Source: Mycetocola zhadangensis
Lineage (GTDB): Bacteria; Actinomycetota; Actinomycetes; Actinomycetales; Microbacteriaceae
Length of the DNA stretch: 64,000 nt
NCBI RefSeq assembly: GCF_003668565.1
Contig: NZ_RCWJ01000001.1
Location: 1 to 64,000 of the forward strand
Direction: 5' to 3'
Under the pieces are notes generated by a model. It worked only from the letters and a program-made list of their open reading frames with translations, did no database searches and was not told the origin of the DNA. Of the stretch, positions 26,301-40,900 are shown piece after piece. The translations under genes were made by a program, and so were the position numbers. Position 1 is the stretch's first letter. Every line of letters starts with the position of its first letter.

Positions 26301-26895
26301 CCGCGAGGTTCTGAGTATGTGGGGTGCGTGGCGGGTGGACCCCGCAAAGCCAGCAGGTCGTGGGAGAGGTGGCCTGCCGTGGTTGGCCGCCCTCCGCCCG
26401 AGCCGCGAAGTGCTGAGTATGTGGGGTGTGTGGCGGGTGGACCCCGCAAACCCAGCAGGTCGTGGGAGGTGTGGGCCTGCCCGTGGGAGACGTGGCCTGC
26501 CGTAAGCATGTGGGCTAGCCGTGGTTGGCCGCCCTTCGTCCGAGCCGCGAGGTGCTGAGTATGTGGGGTGCGTGGCGGGTGGACCCTGCAAAGCCAGCAG
26601 GTCGTGGGAGAGGTGGCCTAGCCGTGGTTGGCTGCCCTTCGTCCGAGCCGCGAGGTGCTGAGTATGTGGGGTGCGTGGCGGGTGGACCCCGCAAAGCCAG
26701 CAGGTCGTGGGATATGTGGGCCTGCCCGTGGAGACGTGGCCTGCCGTAAGCATGTGGGCTAGCCGTGGTTGGCCACTCTCCGCCCGAGCCGCGAAGTGCT
26801 GAGTATGTGGGGTGCGTGGCGGGTGGACCCCGCAAAGTCAGCAGGTCGTGGGAGAGGTGGCCTAGCCGTGGTCGGCCGCCCTCCGCCCGAGCTTG
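26301..26895. repeat. Higher-order tandem repeat, five copies
   Basis: Five copies of a unit of about 95-105 bp start at 26301, 26403, 26545, 26648 and 26789. Spacings are 102, 142, 103 and 141 bp, so they form two dimer units of about 244 bp plus one extra copy. The conserved core runs from CCGCGAGGTGCTGAGTATG through a GCGGG-TGGAC-CCCGC hairpin to AGCAGGTCGTGGGA. The longer spacer carries CGTGGCCTGCCGTAAGC. Neighbouring copies differ at few positions, implying recent amplification or conversion. It fills most of the 694-bp gap between pxpC and the DUF559 gene. Long reading frames over it are artefacts of composition because periods are not multiples of three. Confidence 0.85.
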
Positions 26896-26944
26896 GGCGT
26901 TCGAGGCGCGGGCCTCGGGCCGCAACCACCGCCGCGCGGAGTCC

Positions 26945-27907
26945 CTACGCCACCGGCGTGCGCGCCAGATGCTCCCGAACCTGTTCGATCACACCGCGCG
27001 GGTCCTTGAGGTCGGCCTTCGACACTCGAATCACAGTCCACCCCGCCCGCTGCAGCAGGCGGACGCGCTCAATATCCCGTTCCCATTGGTCGGCATCGAG
27101 CAAATGTTGCAGGCCCTCGTACTCGATGATGAGGCGGTGCGCGCGGTACATCAGGTCAGCCCGAGCGAGGAAGACACCCCGACTGTCGTACACATCGACG
27201 TTAACCTCGGGGGTCGGCAGCCCGGCCAGGACAAGCTCCACCCGCAGTATCGACTCCTTGGGTGACTCGGCGCGGTCGTTCAGTAGCCCGAGTGCCGCGC
27301 GCAGGTTCTTGGCACCGCGCTGCCCCGCGCACGATTCGACCGCCCGCGTCAAGCGTTCGATCGACGTGAGCGGGCGATTTCGGCGGATGAGGTAGTCGCC
27401 GGCCGCGACGAGGTCCTTCAGCTCCAGCCACCGCGCGAGATCACACCAGGTTCGCTCGGGAGCGGTCAACGGCCCCGCAGAGCTTGACACCACCTCGGCC
27501 GGATCGACGCTGAAACTGTGGCCGATCGCGCCGACGGTTTGCACGGCTCGCCGCTCCGGCGGAAGACCGACGTGCAGGCGCCGATCCGCCGAAAGCCGGT
27601 ACGGCAGTGGAACGCCATGAAGAAGCGCAGCCGTAGGGCCGCAGAAAAAGCCGCCACGTGGCATCCGCAGTGAATATGCGGCACAGAGCTGCCGGTTTCG
27701 ACGCTGGTGTGCGGTGAAGATAGCCAGCCACTCTGCGTCGGACGTCGGAGGGCGGACCGCCGAACCGGAAGGAATACGGATGCCGCGAAACGGCTTCTCA
27801 AGATCGGCCGCGGCAAGGCGGCCCGGGCTGACACCGAGAGCAGATGCTTCAGCGCTGGTGAATGCTCGGCCGATCAGTTCGGCCGGCAGCGGGTTTCGCC
27901 TCGTCAT
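26945..27907 (-). CDS. DUF559 (Vsr-like PD-(D/E)xK) domain protein with AbiEi-type N-terminus
   Basis: The 320-residue protein has an N-terminal helix-turn-helix-like region (ELIGRAFTSAEASALGVSPG), of the type seen in AbiEi-like antitoxins, and a C-terminal nuclease-fold domain: VNVDVYDSRGVFLARADLMY, HRLIIEYEG, then RLLQRAGWTVIRVSKADL. The acidic ADLMY and IEYEG residues fit the PD-(D/E)xK arrangement. Such DUF559 proteins are common in actinobacteria and no function is established. It lies next to the tandem repeats at its 3' end. GGAGG sits immediately before the ATG, unusually close. It is divergent from rpoB. Confidence 0.78.
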   Translation of the reverse strand: MTRRNPLPAELIGRAFTSAEASALGVSPGRLAAADLEKPFRGIRIPSGSAVRPPTSDAEWLAIFTAHQRRNRQLCAAYSLRMPRGGFFCGPTAALLHGVPLPYRLSADRRLHVGLPPERRAVQTVGAIGHSFSVDPAEVVSSSAGPLTAPERTWCDLARWLELKDLVAAGDYLIRRNRPLTSIERLTRAVESCAGQRGAKNLRAALGLLNDRAESPKESILRVELVLAGLPTPEVNVDVYDSRGVFLARADLMYRAHRLIIEYEGLQHLLDADQWERDIERVRLLQRAGWTVIRVSKADLKDPRGVIEQVREHLARTPVA

Positions 27908-28110
27908 TCCTCCAGCGTCGCGCCAGTGCTTCTGGCCGTGTTCCGCTGTACGAATTCTGTGAATCAGAGAACGCCTTCTGAGCGCTGGGGAGGACCGAGA
28001 AATTGGCTCGACGCGCGGGATTCCGCGGATGTTAGGGATCCGTGAGAATGCGGTGCTGCGGGTTGCCCGGCTTTATACCGCAGCGGTCGAACTCAGTCAA
28101 CCCAGATCGC
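27908..28110. other. Intergenic DNA upstream of the rpoB promoter
   Basis: This is the distal part of the 389-bp gap between the DUF559 gene and rpoB. I see no convincing gene, tRNA or terminator in it. The promoter for DUF559 must lie at its left end, and a GTTAGGGATCC-type hexamer near 28030 is unremarkable. The rest of the gap is the rpoB promoter and leader. Confidence 0.5.
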
Positions 28111-28139
28111 TGGACATGGCGTAGGGGAAGGCATATAGT
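28111..28139 (+). promoter_or_regulatory. rpoBC promoter
   Basis: TGGACA (28111-28116) and TATAGT (28134-28139) are separated by exactly 17 bp, a near-consensus vegetative sigma-70-type promoter. A start near 28146 would give an untranslated leader of about 150 nt before the rpoB TTG, including a small hairpin TTTCTT/AAGAAA at 28195-28210. Confidence 0.75.
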
Positions 28140-28296
28140 AGACCTTTGCGCTCCCAGACGTTCCCCATGCCTTCATATTGCGGTCGGCCCAGTGTTTCTT
28201 TCTCAAGAAAGACGCACCATTTTTGATGGCGTTTGACGAGTTCTCCATTACTACCAGTAACTAGAGCCTGTACGAGGGCCCACGGAGGTTATTTCC

Positions 28297-31200
28297 TTGG
28301 CTGCTGCGCGCAACGCATCCACCAACTCACCCAAGAACGGCCGCGACGCATCGCGTCTGTCGTTCGCGAAGATCACCGACACCCTGACGGTTCCGGATCT
28401 GCTTGCTTTGCAGACCGAGAGCTTTGACTGGCTCGTGGGCAACGACGTGTGGAAAGCACGCGTCGAAGAAGCCACGAACGCTGGTCGTCAGGACCTGCCG
28501 ACTCACTCCGGCCTTGACGAGATCTTCGAGGAGATCTCTCCAATCGAGGACCTCGGCGAGACGATGCAGCTGAGCTTCACCAGCCCGTTCCTGGAGCCGG
28601 AGAAGTACTCGATCGATGAGTGCAAGGAGCGTGGCAAGACCTACGCTGCTCCGCTCTACGTCGAGGCCGAGTTCATGAACCACCTCACCGGTGAGATCAA
28701 GACTCAGACCGTGTTCATGGGCGACTTCCCGCTCATGACCGAAAAGGGCACATTCATCATCAACGGCACCGAGCGTGTCGTTGTGTCCCAGCTCGTTCGT
28801 AGCCCGGGTGTGTACTTCGACCGCAACCAGGAAAAGACCTCCGACAAGGACATCTTCTCCGCTCGCATCATCCCGAGCCGCGGTGCATGGCTCGAGTTCG
28901 AGATCGACAAGCGCGACCAGGTCGGCGTCCGCATCGACCGCAAGCGCAAGCAGTCGGTCACCGTGTTCCTCAAGGCCCTCGGCCTGACCAGCGAAGACAT
29001 CCTCGAGCAGTTCAAGGGCTTCGAGTCGATCGAGCTGACCCTCGAGAAGGACACCATCCTCACGAAGGAAGATGCGCTTCGCGACATCTACCGCAAGCTC
29101 CGTCCGGGCGAGCAGGTCGCCGCTGAGGCAGCCCGCGCGCTCCTCGACAACTTCTACTTCAACTCGAAGCGCTACGACCTCGCGAAGGTCGGCCGTTACA
29201 AGATCAACAAGAAGCTCGGTCTTGAAGCACCGCTCAGCGACAGCGTCCTGACCGTCGACGACATCGTCGAGACGATCAAGTACTTGGTTCGCCTGCACTC
29301 GGGTGAGACCTCCTTCACCGGTCTCCGCGACGGCAAGAAGGCGGAGATCCGCCTCGACATCGACGACATCGACAACTTCGGTAACCGTCGTATCCGCGCC
29401 GTCGGCGAGCTCATCCAGAACCAGGTTCGCACCGGTCTGTCCCGCATGGAGCGTGTCGTTCGCGAACGCATGACCACGCAGGACATCGAAGCGATCACCC
29501 CGCAGACCCTGATCAACGTGCGCCCCGTCGTCGCAGCGATCAAGGAGTTCTTCGGAACGTCGCAGCTCTCGCAGTTCATGGACCAGAACAACCCGCTCGC
29601 GGGCCTCACCCACAAGCGCCGTCTCTCGGCTCTTGGCCCTGGTGGTCTGTCGCGTGAGCGTGCAGGTGTTGAGGTTCGAGACGTTCACCCGTCCCACTAC
29701 GGCCGTATGTGCCCGATTGAGACGCCTGAAGGCCCGAACATTGGTCTGATCGGTTCGCTGGCATCGTTCGCACGCATCAACGCATTCGGTTTCATCGAGA
29801 CCCCGTACCGTCGTGTTGTCGACGGACTGGTCACGAAGGACATCGACTACCTCACGGCAATGGAAGAGGACGACTACATCGTCGCCCAGGCCAACGCTCC
29901 GCTGAAGGACGATGGCCGCTTCACCGAGGACCGCGTTCTCGCCCGTCGCAAGGGCGGAGAGGTTGACCTCTTCCCCGCTTCGGAAATCGGCTACATGGAT
30001 GTTTCGCCTCGTCAGATGGTTTCCGTCGCGACGAGCCTCATCCCGTTCCTCGAGCACGACGATGCAAACCGCGCACTCATGGGTGCCAACATGCAGCGCC
30101 AGGCTGTTCCGCTGCTTCGCTCGGAGTCGCCGATCGTCGGAACCGGTATGGAGGGCTACGCAGCCATCGACGCCGGTGACGTGATCACCGCTGACAAGGC
30201 AGGTGTTGTCGCCGAGGTTTCCGCTGAGGTCGTCACCATTCAGCTCGACGAGGGTGGAACGCAGGAGTACTACCTGCGCAAGTTCGACCGCTCGAACCAG
30301 GGCACCAGCTTCAACAACCGCGTCATCGTCTCAGCGGGCGACCGCATTGAGGCCGGCGAGGTCATCGCTGACGGTCCCGCAACGGAGAACGGCGAGCTCG
30401 CACTCGGAAAGAACCTCCTCGTGGCATTCATGTCATGGGAGGGTCACAACTTCGAGGACGCGATCATCCTGAGCCAGAACCTGGTGAAGGACGACACCCT
30501 CTCCTCGATTCACATCGAAGAGTACGAGGTTGACTCGCGCGACACGAAGCTGGGCAAGGAAGAGATCACCCGTGACCTTCCGAACGTCAGCCCCGAGCTC
30601 CTCAAGGACCTCGACGAGCGCGGTATCATCCGTATCGGTGCTGAGGTTCGCCCCGGCGACATCCTCGTCGGAAAGGTCACGCCGAAGGGCGAGACCGAGC
30701 TCTCAGCCGAAGAGCGCCTGCTCCGTGCGATCTTCAACGAGAAGAGCCGCGAAGTTCGCGACACCTCGCTGAAGGTTCCCCACGGTGAGCGCGGCACGAT
30801 CATCGCTGTCAAGGAGTTCAACTCCGAAGATGGCGACGACGAGCTCGGCTCGGGTGTCAACCGTCGCGTTGTCGTCTACATCGCCCAGAAGCGCAAGATC
30901 ACCGAGGGTGACAAGCTCTCTGGTCGTCACGGCAACAAGGGTGTTATCTCGAAGATTCTGCCTGTCGAAGACATGCCGTTCCTCGAAGACGGAACCCCGG
31001 TCGACATCATCCTCAACCCGCTCGGTATTCCGGGTCGAATGAACTTCGGCCAGGTCCTCGAGCTTCACCTCGGCTGGATTGCCCAGCAGGGTTGGAAGGT
31101 TGAAGGAACACCCGACTGGGCAAAGAGCCTCCCGGCGCAGGCTCACGAAGCTGCTCCAGGAACCAAGGTTGCGACCCCCGTGTTCGACGGTGCTTCTGAG

Positions 31201-31788
31201 GAAGAGATCGCTGGTCTTCTCGACTCGACGAACGTCACCCGTGACGGCGACCGCCTCATCGGATCAAGCGGTAAGGCCCGCCTGTTCGATGGTCGCTCCG
31301 GTGAGCCGTTCCCGATGCCGATCTCGGTTGGCTACATGTACATCCTCAAGCTGCACCACCTCGTCGACGACAAGATTCACGCTCGTTCGACCGGACCGTA
31401 CTCGATGATCACCCAGCAGCCGCTCGGTGGTAAGGCACAGTTCGGTGGACAGCGCTTCGGTGAGATGGAAGTGTGGGCGCTCGAAGCTTATGGAGCCGCT
31501 TACGCGCTCCAGGAGCTGCTGACGATCAAGTCCGATGACATTCTTGGCCGCGTCAAGGTGTACGAGGCCATCGTCAAGGGTGAGAACATCCAGGAGCCCG
31601 GCATCCCCGAGTCCTTCAAGGTTCTGATCAAGGAAATGCAGTCTCTCTGCCTGAACGTTGAGGTCCTGTCAGCTGACGGAACTGTCGTCAGCCTGAAAGA
31701 CACCGACGACGACGCCTTCCGCGCTGCGGAAGAACTCGGCATCAACATTTCCTCCAGGTTCGAGTCCTCGTCAATTGACGAGATCTAA
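28297..31788 (+). CDS. rpoB: DNA-directed RNA polymerase subunit beta
   Basis: The 1163-residue protein is unmistakable RpoB. The rifampicin cluster near residue 419-447 reads [20 protein letters not shown], then [10 protein letters not shown]; the key residues equivalent to E. coli D516, H526 and S531 are wild type, while S522 is Ala. Downstream are [20 protein letters not shown], the switch and clamp regions ([15 protein letters not shown]) and the C-terminal [20 protein letters not shown]. Together with RpoC it forms the catalytic core. The start is a TTG at 28297 with GGAGG eight bases upstream. rpoC follows after 45 bp in the same operon. Confidence 0.99.
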   Translation: MAAARNASTNSPKNGRDASRLSFAKITDTLTVPDLLALQTESFDWLVGNDVWKARVEEATNAGRQDLPTHSGLDEIFEEISPIEDLGETMQLSFTSPFLEPEKYSIDECKERGKTYAAPLYVEAEFMNHLTGEIKTQTVFMGDFPLMTEKGTFIINGTERVVVSQLVRSPGVYFDRNQEKTSDKDIFSARIIPSRGAWLEFEIDKRDQVGVRIDRKRKQSVTVFLKALGLTSEDILEQFKGFESIELTLEKDTILTKEDALRDIYRKLRPGEQVAAEAARALLDNFYFNSKRYDLAKVGRYKINKKLGLEAPLSDSVLTVDDIVETIKYLVRLHSGETSFTGLRDGKKAEIRLDIDDIDNFGNRRIRAVGELIQNQVRTGLSRMERVVRERMTTQDIEAITPQTLINVRPVVAAIKEFFGTSQLSQFMDQNNPLAGLTHKRRLSALGPGGLSRERAGVEVRDVHPSHYGRMCPIETPEGPNIGLIGSLASFARINAFGFIETPYRRVVDGLVTKDIDYLTAMEEDDYIVAQANAPLKDDGRFTEDRVLARRKGGEVDLFPASEIGYMDVSPRQMVSVATSLIPFLEHDDANRALMGANMQRQAVPLLRSESPIVGTGMEGYAAIDAGDVITADKAGVVAEVSAEVVTIQLDEGGTQEYYLRKFDRSNQGTSFNNRVIVSAGDRIEAGEVIADGPATENGELALGKNLLVAFMSWEGHNFEDAIILSQNLVKDDTLSSIHIEEYEVDSRDTKLGKEEITRDLPNVSPELLKDLDERGIIRIGAEVRPGDILVGKVTPKGETELSAEERLLRAIFNEKSREVRDTSLKVPHGERGTIIAVKEFNSEDGDDELGSGVNRRVVVYIAQKRKITEGDKLSGRHGNKGVISKILPVEDMPFLEDGTPVDIILNPLGIPGRMNFGQVLELHLGWIAQQGWKVEGTPDWAKSLPAQAHEAAPGTKVATPVFDGASEEEIAGLLDSTNVTRDGDRLIGSSGKARLFDGRSGEPFPMPISVGYMYILKLHHLVDDKIHARSTGPYSMITQQPLGGKAQFGGQRFGEMEVWALEAYGAAYALQELLTIKSDDILGRVKVYEAIVKGENIQEPGIPESFKVLIKEMQSLCLNVEVLSADGTVVSLKDTDDDAFRAAEELGINISSRFESSSIDEI

Positions 31789-31833
31789 GCCTGGCCAACT
31801 GAAGACCTCAGAGAACTTTCTTTAGGAGAGAAA

Positions 31834-35715
<3,882 letters not shown>

Positions 35716-35750
35716 GTAGCTGGCACAGTCGCTTCGGCGGCTGACACGCA

Positions 35751-35789
35751 CGAAAGGTCCCGACTTTGAGTCGGGGCCTTTCGTCGTTA
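35751..35789 (+). terminator. Rho-independent terminator of rpoBC
   Basis: CGAAAGGTCCCGACT (35751-35765) pairs with AGTCGGGGCCTTTCG (35769-35783) in a 15-bp stem with one G-T pair and a 3-nt loop, followed by TCGTTAA. It lies 35 bp after the rpoC stop codon. Confidence 0.9.
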
Positions 35790-35934
35790 AGCGGATGCCA
35801 CGGGGCGCGCTGGCGACGCAAGCGACAGCATCCGTTCTCAATTTCTTATGCAGCCGGGGCGGTGACCGGCTATCGATCGGCGCCGACCCGTCGATATGCT
35901 GACGGTGAGGGGCCCGTTCGATCGAGGGGCAACC

Positions 35935-36570
35935 ATGCGGAGCGTCGCCACAGGGCTGCGGCACGGGGTTCTGCTCCGTCGGCGACGTGCGTTGCGTCTC
36001 GCCGCCCTTGGTTTCGTGCTCGCGGCGCTGGCCGGCTGTTCGACGAGCGGGCAACCGACCGGTTCGTCACAGCCTCCGGCAACTCAACGCCACCCCTCGA
36101 CCCCGCTGCCCACCCCGACGCCGCCGGTCGCCGATCCGATGCCGAAGAACTGCGAGGGCGCGTACAGCCCGGCGCTGTTCGCCGCCCTGCAGGCCACCCG
36201 GGCGCCGCTCAACGACGTGTCCATGGTCGACGTGACCTTCTCCGACATCCCACGGCTCGACGCTTCGATTCGGGCGGGACGACCGCTGGTGTGCACGTGG
36301 GGGACTGCCGGGCCAGGCGCGATTGTCACCGCGGTATCGCGCATCACCGAGCAGCGGGCGGCCGCAGCGCACACCGCAATGCAGGAGAGCGGGTTCGCCT
36401 GCACGGCGACGGCCGAAGCCGTCACCTGTGTGGGCCAGAATGAAGAAGAAGACGGCATTCCGGTTGGCGAATCACACTACCTGCGCGGAACCATCGGGCT
36501 GTCGACTCGGTGGATCACCGCTCCGGTCGACGGCTACACCGAAGGGATGGTCGCGGCGCTTTGGCCGTGA
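35935..36570 (+). CDS. Putative secreted lipoprotein, first of two tandem paralogs
   Basis: The 211-residue protein has an Arg-rich n-region, a hydrophobic stretch and the lipobox ALAGC (Cys35), so it is a membrane-anchored lipoprotein. A Pro/Thr-rich stalk (about 45-75) precedes a domain with Cys-containing NCEGAYSPALF, PLNDVSMVDV, LVCTWGTAGPG, a CTATAEAVTC pair, GESHYLRG and DGYTEGM. The same landmarks occur in the next gene. Four Cys residues probably form two disulphides outside the cell. I do not recognise the family and give no function. ATG 35935 is chosen because GAGGGG precedes it; a TATGCT hexamer at 35895-35900 may be its -10. Confidence 0.72.
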   Translation: MRSVATGLRHGVLLRRRRALRLAALGFVLAALAGCSTSGQPTGSSQPPATQRHPSTPLPTPTPPVADPMPKNCEGAYSPALFAALQATRAPLNDVSMVDVTFSDIPRLDASIRAGRPLVCTWGTAGPGAIVTAVSRITEQRAAAAHTAMQESGFACTATAEAVTCVGQNEEEDGIPVGESHYLRGTIGLSTRWITAPVDGYTEGMVAALWP

Positions 36571-36667
36571 CGGCCGTTCGCGGTGTTATCCGAATCGTGA
36601 CCTGCGCTCCGACACGAGCCGGTCGCTTCCCGGTAGTTTGTGGGGAAAGCCGCGCGAAAGGAACGCC

Positions 36668-37387
36668 ATGTCGATCGAAAACGGTGTGCCGAGCGACGGC
36701 CCTGGTGAGGGCTTCGAAGAGGGCTCGCCCCAGGCGAGCGAAAAGCGCCGCCGCCGTATTGTCCTCTGGACGTCCCTCGGCCTTGTAGCCGCCGTGGTGA
36801 TCGCGCTGATCGTGTTCTGGGGCGTGCGCAACACGAGCGGCTCGGAGGGGCTTCCCACCCCGACGGCGACCGCCTCGGCGAGCCCGAGCCCGACGCCTTC
36901 TGCAACGGCAACGCCAACGCCGACACCGCTCGACCCTGACTCGATCGCCCTGCCGGACGAGTGCGACGAAGCTTTCAGCCCCGCCTACTTCGAGTTGCTC
37001 CTGTCGTATGGGTTGCCTCTCAACGACCCGACGGTGGCCGAGTCGCCAATCACGAAATCCGTGTCGGTAGAGCGGCTGCGCGCGGTCCTGCCTCACCTTC
37101 GCTGCACCTGGGGAGCGGCCAGCGAGACCGGCATCCTGTCCGCCGTGAACATCGTCACCGAAGCCGAGCGCAACGCCGCGATCGCAGCGCTCGGCGCCGA
37201 CGGCTACACCTGCGCTGACGAACTCGGTGGCACCCACTGCACCATCGAGTTTCTCGACGACACCGGTGAATTCGCTGCGGCGGGCGAATCCCACTACCTC
37301 CGTGGCAACGGCTGGATCTCGTCTTACTGGACTCAAATCGACTTCAGCGGCTACACCGAAGACATCATCGGCACCCTCTGGGCGTGA
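36668..37387 (+). CDS. Membrane-anchored surface protein, second of two tandem paralogs
   Basis: The 239-residue protein has a cytoplasmic acidic N-terminus, a basic KRRRR stop, one transmembrane helix (about 39-59, GLVAAVVIALIVFWGV), a Pro/Thr/Ser stalk (about 65-90), and an outer domain sharing the order CDEAFSPAYFEL, PLNDPTVAE, LRCTWGAASETG, CADELGGTHC, GESHYLRG and SGYTED with the preceding lipoprotein. It is therefore a paralog with a different anchor. Function unknown. The ATG at 36668 is preceded by GAAAGGAAC. The spacing to the upstream gene is 97 bp, so co-transcription is possible. Confidence 0.75.
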   Translation: MSIENGVPSDGPGEGFEEGSPQASEKRRRRIVLWTSLGLVAAVVIALIVFWGVRNTSGSEGLPTPTATASASPSPTPSATATPTPTPLDPDSIALPDECDEAFSPAYFELLLSYGLPLNDPTVAESPITKSVSVERLRAVLPHLRCTWGAASETGILSAVNIVTEAERNAAIAALGADGYTCADELGGTHCTIEFLDDTGEFAAAGESHYLRGNGWISSYWTQIDFSGYTEDIIGTLWA

Positions 37388-37902
37388 TGATCGAGCAGAG
37401 CGGATGCCACGCCTCGTGCGGCAAAGCGGCGTTGCGTTTCGAGCAGTCGGACAGATGCCCGGTGCGTGCTGACATGGGCAGTCAGCTCGAAAAAGTCCGG
37501 CTACGCGTCGCGTACGTCGGAGCAATTGGGGGTGATCGTCCGAGTTTCGGGCGGCGCTTCGGAGCTCGGAGGCGGAGTCGTGCGGATCGGCAATCGATTG
37601 CCGAGCGTGCGAAAACGCTGAAAAATCACCCCCAAATCTAGGGGGCATCGGATCGCGAACCGATCGGAGCAGGAGAAGCATCGGTGACTTTATAAAGGTC
37701 AGACGTCCCATGATTACGCGGTTCTATGGCTTTGAATGGAAAATTACCCATGTGTGATCCGGCCCTGGGAGCAATTGAACGGTGTTGAACAAGCCTCACT
37801 CCCGGTTGTAGATCCCAGTACCCTTACGGCGACGATCAAATTCTGCCCGCCCCTGACTATTTGTCAGATCGTCGATTCACCGCGGGCCGACGAGGAATCC
37901 GA
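37388..37902. other. 515-bp structured intergenic region upstream of the M66 metallopeptidase gene
   Basis: I see no gene in this stretch. It holds an exact GCGGATGCCAC copy (37400-37410), a small hairpin GCTGAC/GTCAGC (37468-37486), and a large inverted-repeat element at 37526-37635 described separately. AAAGGTC at 37690-37705 and the near-consensus TTGAAC repeated about 37770-37785 are the only promoter-like signals; no confident promoter is called. The last 15 bases include the ribosome-binding site GAGGA. Confidence 0.55.
37526..37635. repeat. Long-range inverted repeat with internal palindrome
   Basis: TTGGGGGTGAT (37526-37536) and its exact complement ATCACCCCCAA (37625-37635) enclose 88 bp that contain a perfect 16-bp palindrome CGGCAATCGATTGCCG (37588-37603) and a hairpin AGCGT/ACGCT (37604-37619). 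The arms could form a branched RNA structure in a leader, or be protein-binding sites on DNA. No known riboswitch motif was recognised. Confidence 0.5.
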
Positions 37903-40900
37903 ATGCAGCGAAACGCTCCCCGCCAGAAACGCCCACTGTTTCCCAGACTCGCAACCACGACAATCGGAACGGTCCTTGTTTTCGGACTTGCCGGTTGCTC
38001 GATGATGTTGCCGACGAGTCCGGTCAACCAACCAGTTGGGGCTCCAGCACCGAGCCCAGTGGAATCGACACCGGAACCGAGCGTTGAACCGACGACACCC
38101 GTGTCGCCAGCACCCGAAACCTCCGCGCCCGCTGTGCCGCCGACAACCGCACCGGTTCCGACCCCGGATGCCAACGCGCCCAAGCCGAGCACACCGCCGA
38201 AGAGCCCGACGAAGCCGGCTCCGAGTCCTGCACCGAAGCCGAATACTCCCGCTCCAGCGCCGAAGCCGAACACCCCCGCCCCTGCGCCGACGACTCCTGC
38301 TCCGGCGCCGAAGCCCACGACGCCGGCTCCAGCTCCGACAACTCCCGCTCCCGAGGCAACGACTCCGGCTCCGAAGCCAACCCCGACCCCGGCTCCGAAG
38401 CCGACTCCGGCGCCGAAGCCCACCCCGTCTCCCGAGCCGACCCCGGCGCCGAAGCCCACCCCGACTCCAACGCCGACCCCTGCTCCAGAGCCGACACCGA
38501 CACCCGAGCCCACGCCAGAGCCGACCCCCACACCGACGCCCGAGCCGACGCCAGCGCCAACCCCGACGCCGACTCCGGCGCCGAAGCCGCCGGTTGACAA
38601 CACGCCCGCCGTGCTCCCGCTCGACATCGCGGGTTTCTACGACACCGACTCGAAGGGTGACAAGCGCGAACTCCGCAATGACCTCGCCGGCGATATCAAG
38701 GGCCAGGTCCAGTTCGCTCAGAGCCACACAGTCGACCCGAGCGGCAACGCGAAGCTGAAGATGCCGACTCTCGTGACGAACAGGGCCGCACTTCTCCTGT
38801 TCTCACCTGTGGGCAAGGCCAAGAGCGCGACAGTCACTGCCAAGCTCAACGGAGCCGAGAAAGTCATCCAGCTCGCGCCTCCCGCTGAGATTCCCCGCTC
38901 CGACATGAACATCTCGGGCAACCGTCCGGACGTTGCATACTCGTCGACCGCATGGACGACAGAGCTGCCGTGGAACCTGATGCAGCCGGGTCTTGAGTTG
39001 ACGTTCACGACCAACGAGGGCACCGGAGTTCTCGGGTCCGACAAGATCGAGTTCGCGGCACCTGCCGAACTGATCATCAGCTCAATCGAGCTCGGCATGC
39101 TGACCAGCTACCCCACGGGCAGCGGACACTACATGTTCAACCAGCCGGAGAAGTCCGGGGCCGATTACTTCCAGACGATTCCCGTCTCGAAGCTGACCAT
39201 GGCTATCTATGAGCCGGTGAAGCTCGACAAGGTCATCGTTTCGTCCGGAGTGATCTACACCGACAAGAGCGCCGTGAACGGCGACGTGTACTCGGGCGAC
39301 ATGCGCGAGAACGTCGGCAAGGCCCAGGTGAGCACCGGAATCAACCTGGCCAACTTCGGCACAACAAGTGGTCCGATGGATCAGAAGCAGCCGGCAAACT
39401 TCAACCAGCGAATCATCCACCACTCCGCCGGAAGCTACGCCAATGGCGTGCACTCGCACGGCCTCAGCGGTGGCAACGGCATGGCGACCCTGTACGACTC
39501 GGTCGGCAACGAGCTGAGCCACGAACTCGGCCACTCCTACGGTCTCGGGCACTACCCGGGAACCGACAACTCGAAGCAGGGCAACGACAAGGTCCGTTGG
39601 GCCAGCCACCACGCCGACAGCGGCTGGGGCTACATCGCCTACCGCGACCGGATGCGCTCCAACCTCGTGGCGGACTCCGGGTTCGATCCCAACGGCCTCG
39701 ACCTGAGCGCCGGTCGGTTCACCGAGAACTACATGGGCATCTACAACTTCCACCGCGACACGATGTCCGGCGGATGGGGCTCAAGCAGCCTGTCCCGCTA
39801 CACCCACGTCACCGGATACAGCACCGAGATCACCCAGCGTTCGCTGAAGACACTCGTGCCTGACGTCTCCTACCCGAGCGGTTACCGTGACTGGGATGCC
39901 AAGGCGGGCAAGTACGTCGACGCGAAGGTCAAGAACCCCGCGTTCGCCCTGCCCAAGCCGTCGAAGGTCGGCGTGCCGGTCTTCACGTTGCTCGGGGGCT
40001 ACAACCCGGCGAAGCCGGAGCAGACAGTGCTCTACCCCGCGTTCCGCAGCAACTACGGCAACGTGTTTGACCTGCCGCAGGCAGACACCACGTCCACCGA
40101 TGCCGCGCGTCGGTGCTGGGTGGAAGTCACCTTCGAGGATGGCCGTGTTCAGAAGAACACCCTGCTCGCTAACGACGGTGTCAAACAGTTCAACATCAAC
40201 GTCGCTCACTCGGACCGTCCGACGGGTGCATCGATCTCCTGCCGGGCAAACGGCGAGACAACGAAGCTCGGCAACTCCATCGAGATCGCGACCAACCTGG
40301 AGCCCCTGCGGCCCGCGGTTGTCATCGGTCAGGACGCCGGCTACGAAGCGTTGCGCGCTGTTGAACTGCCTGAGCTCGAGGCGAAGCTGAAGGCTGTCGC
40401 GAACAAGCCGGTTCCGGTGCTCGACACCAACGGAATGGTTCTCCTCGAGAGCTGGAAAGACGACCTCAGCGGACTGAGCCCGGAGGCCCAGGCGGTCGCC
40501 GCCAAGGTGCAGGCTCAGACAGCTGCATCGGCATCGGTCGATGCGTTCATCGAGCTCAATAAGAAAGAGCTCGAAGCGAAGGACGCAGACACCACTGCCG
40601 AGCTCGCGAAGCTCATGACATCGCTCGGCCTGGTCGAGAGCCCAACCAAGGTGCTTCCGCAGGGCGGTCGCGTGCTCGTGAACGGCGGACACTGCCTCGT
40701 GCTCGGGGAGAATCTCGGCGTTACAGTGCCTGGCGACAAGGCACTCTGCGCTGACACACCGAATCAGCGGTGGTTCATGGATGCTCGGGGAGCAATCCAC
40801 AACGAGGAGCGCCCGGACCTGTGCCTCACACCAGGCACACCCGTTTCGGTGTCGGCATGTTCCGTGACTACGGCATCGCAGGTCTGGATCGCCGAGGCTG

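Noticed and set aside
26301-26895. Possible CRISPR array
   Set aside because: Units are about 100 bp and continuous, without unique spacers of 30-40 bp and without adjacent cas genes.
25911-26925. Long minus-strand reading frames over the tandem repeats
   Set aside because: They arise from GC-rich repeated sequence; the repeat periods of 102-142 bp are not frame-preserving and one frame also overlaps pxpC.
37857-38727. Minus-strand Gly/Val- and Arg-rich reading frames
   Set aside because: They are the antisense of the Pro-rich stalk of the M66 protein.
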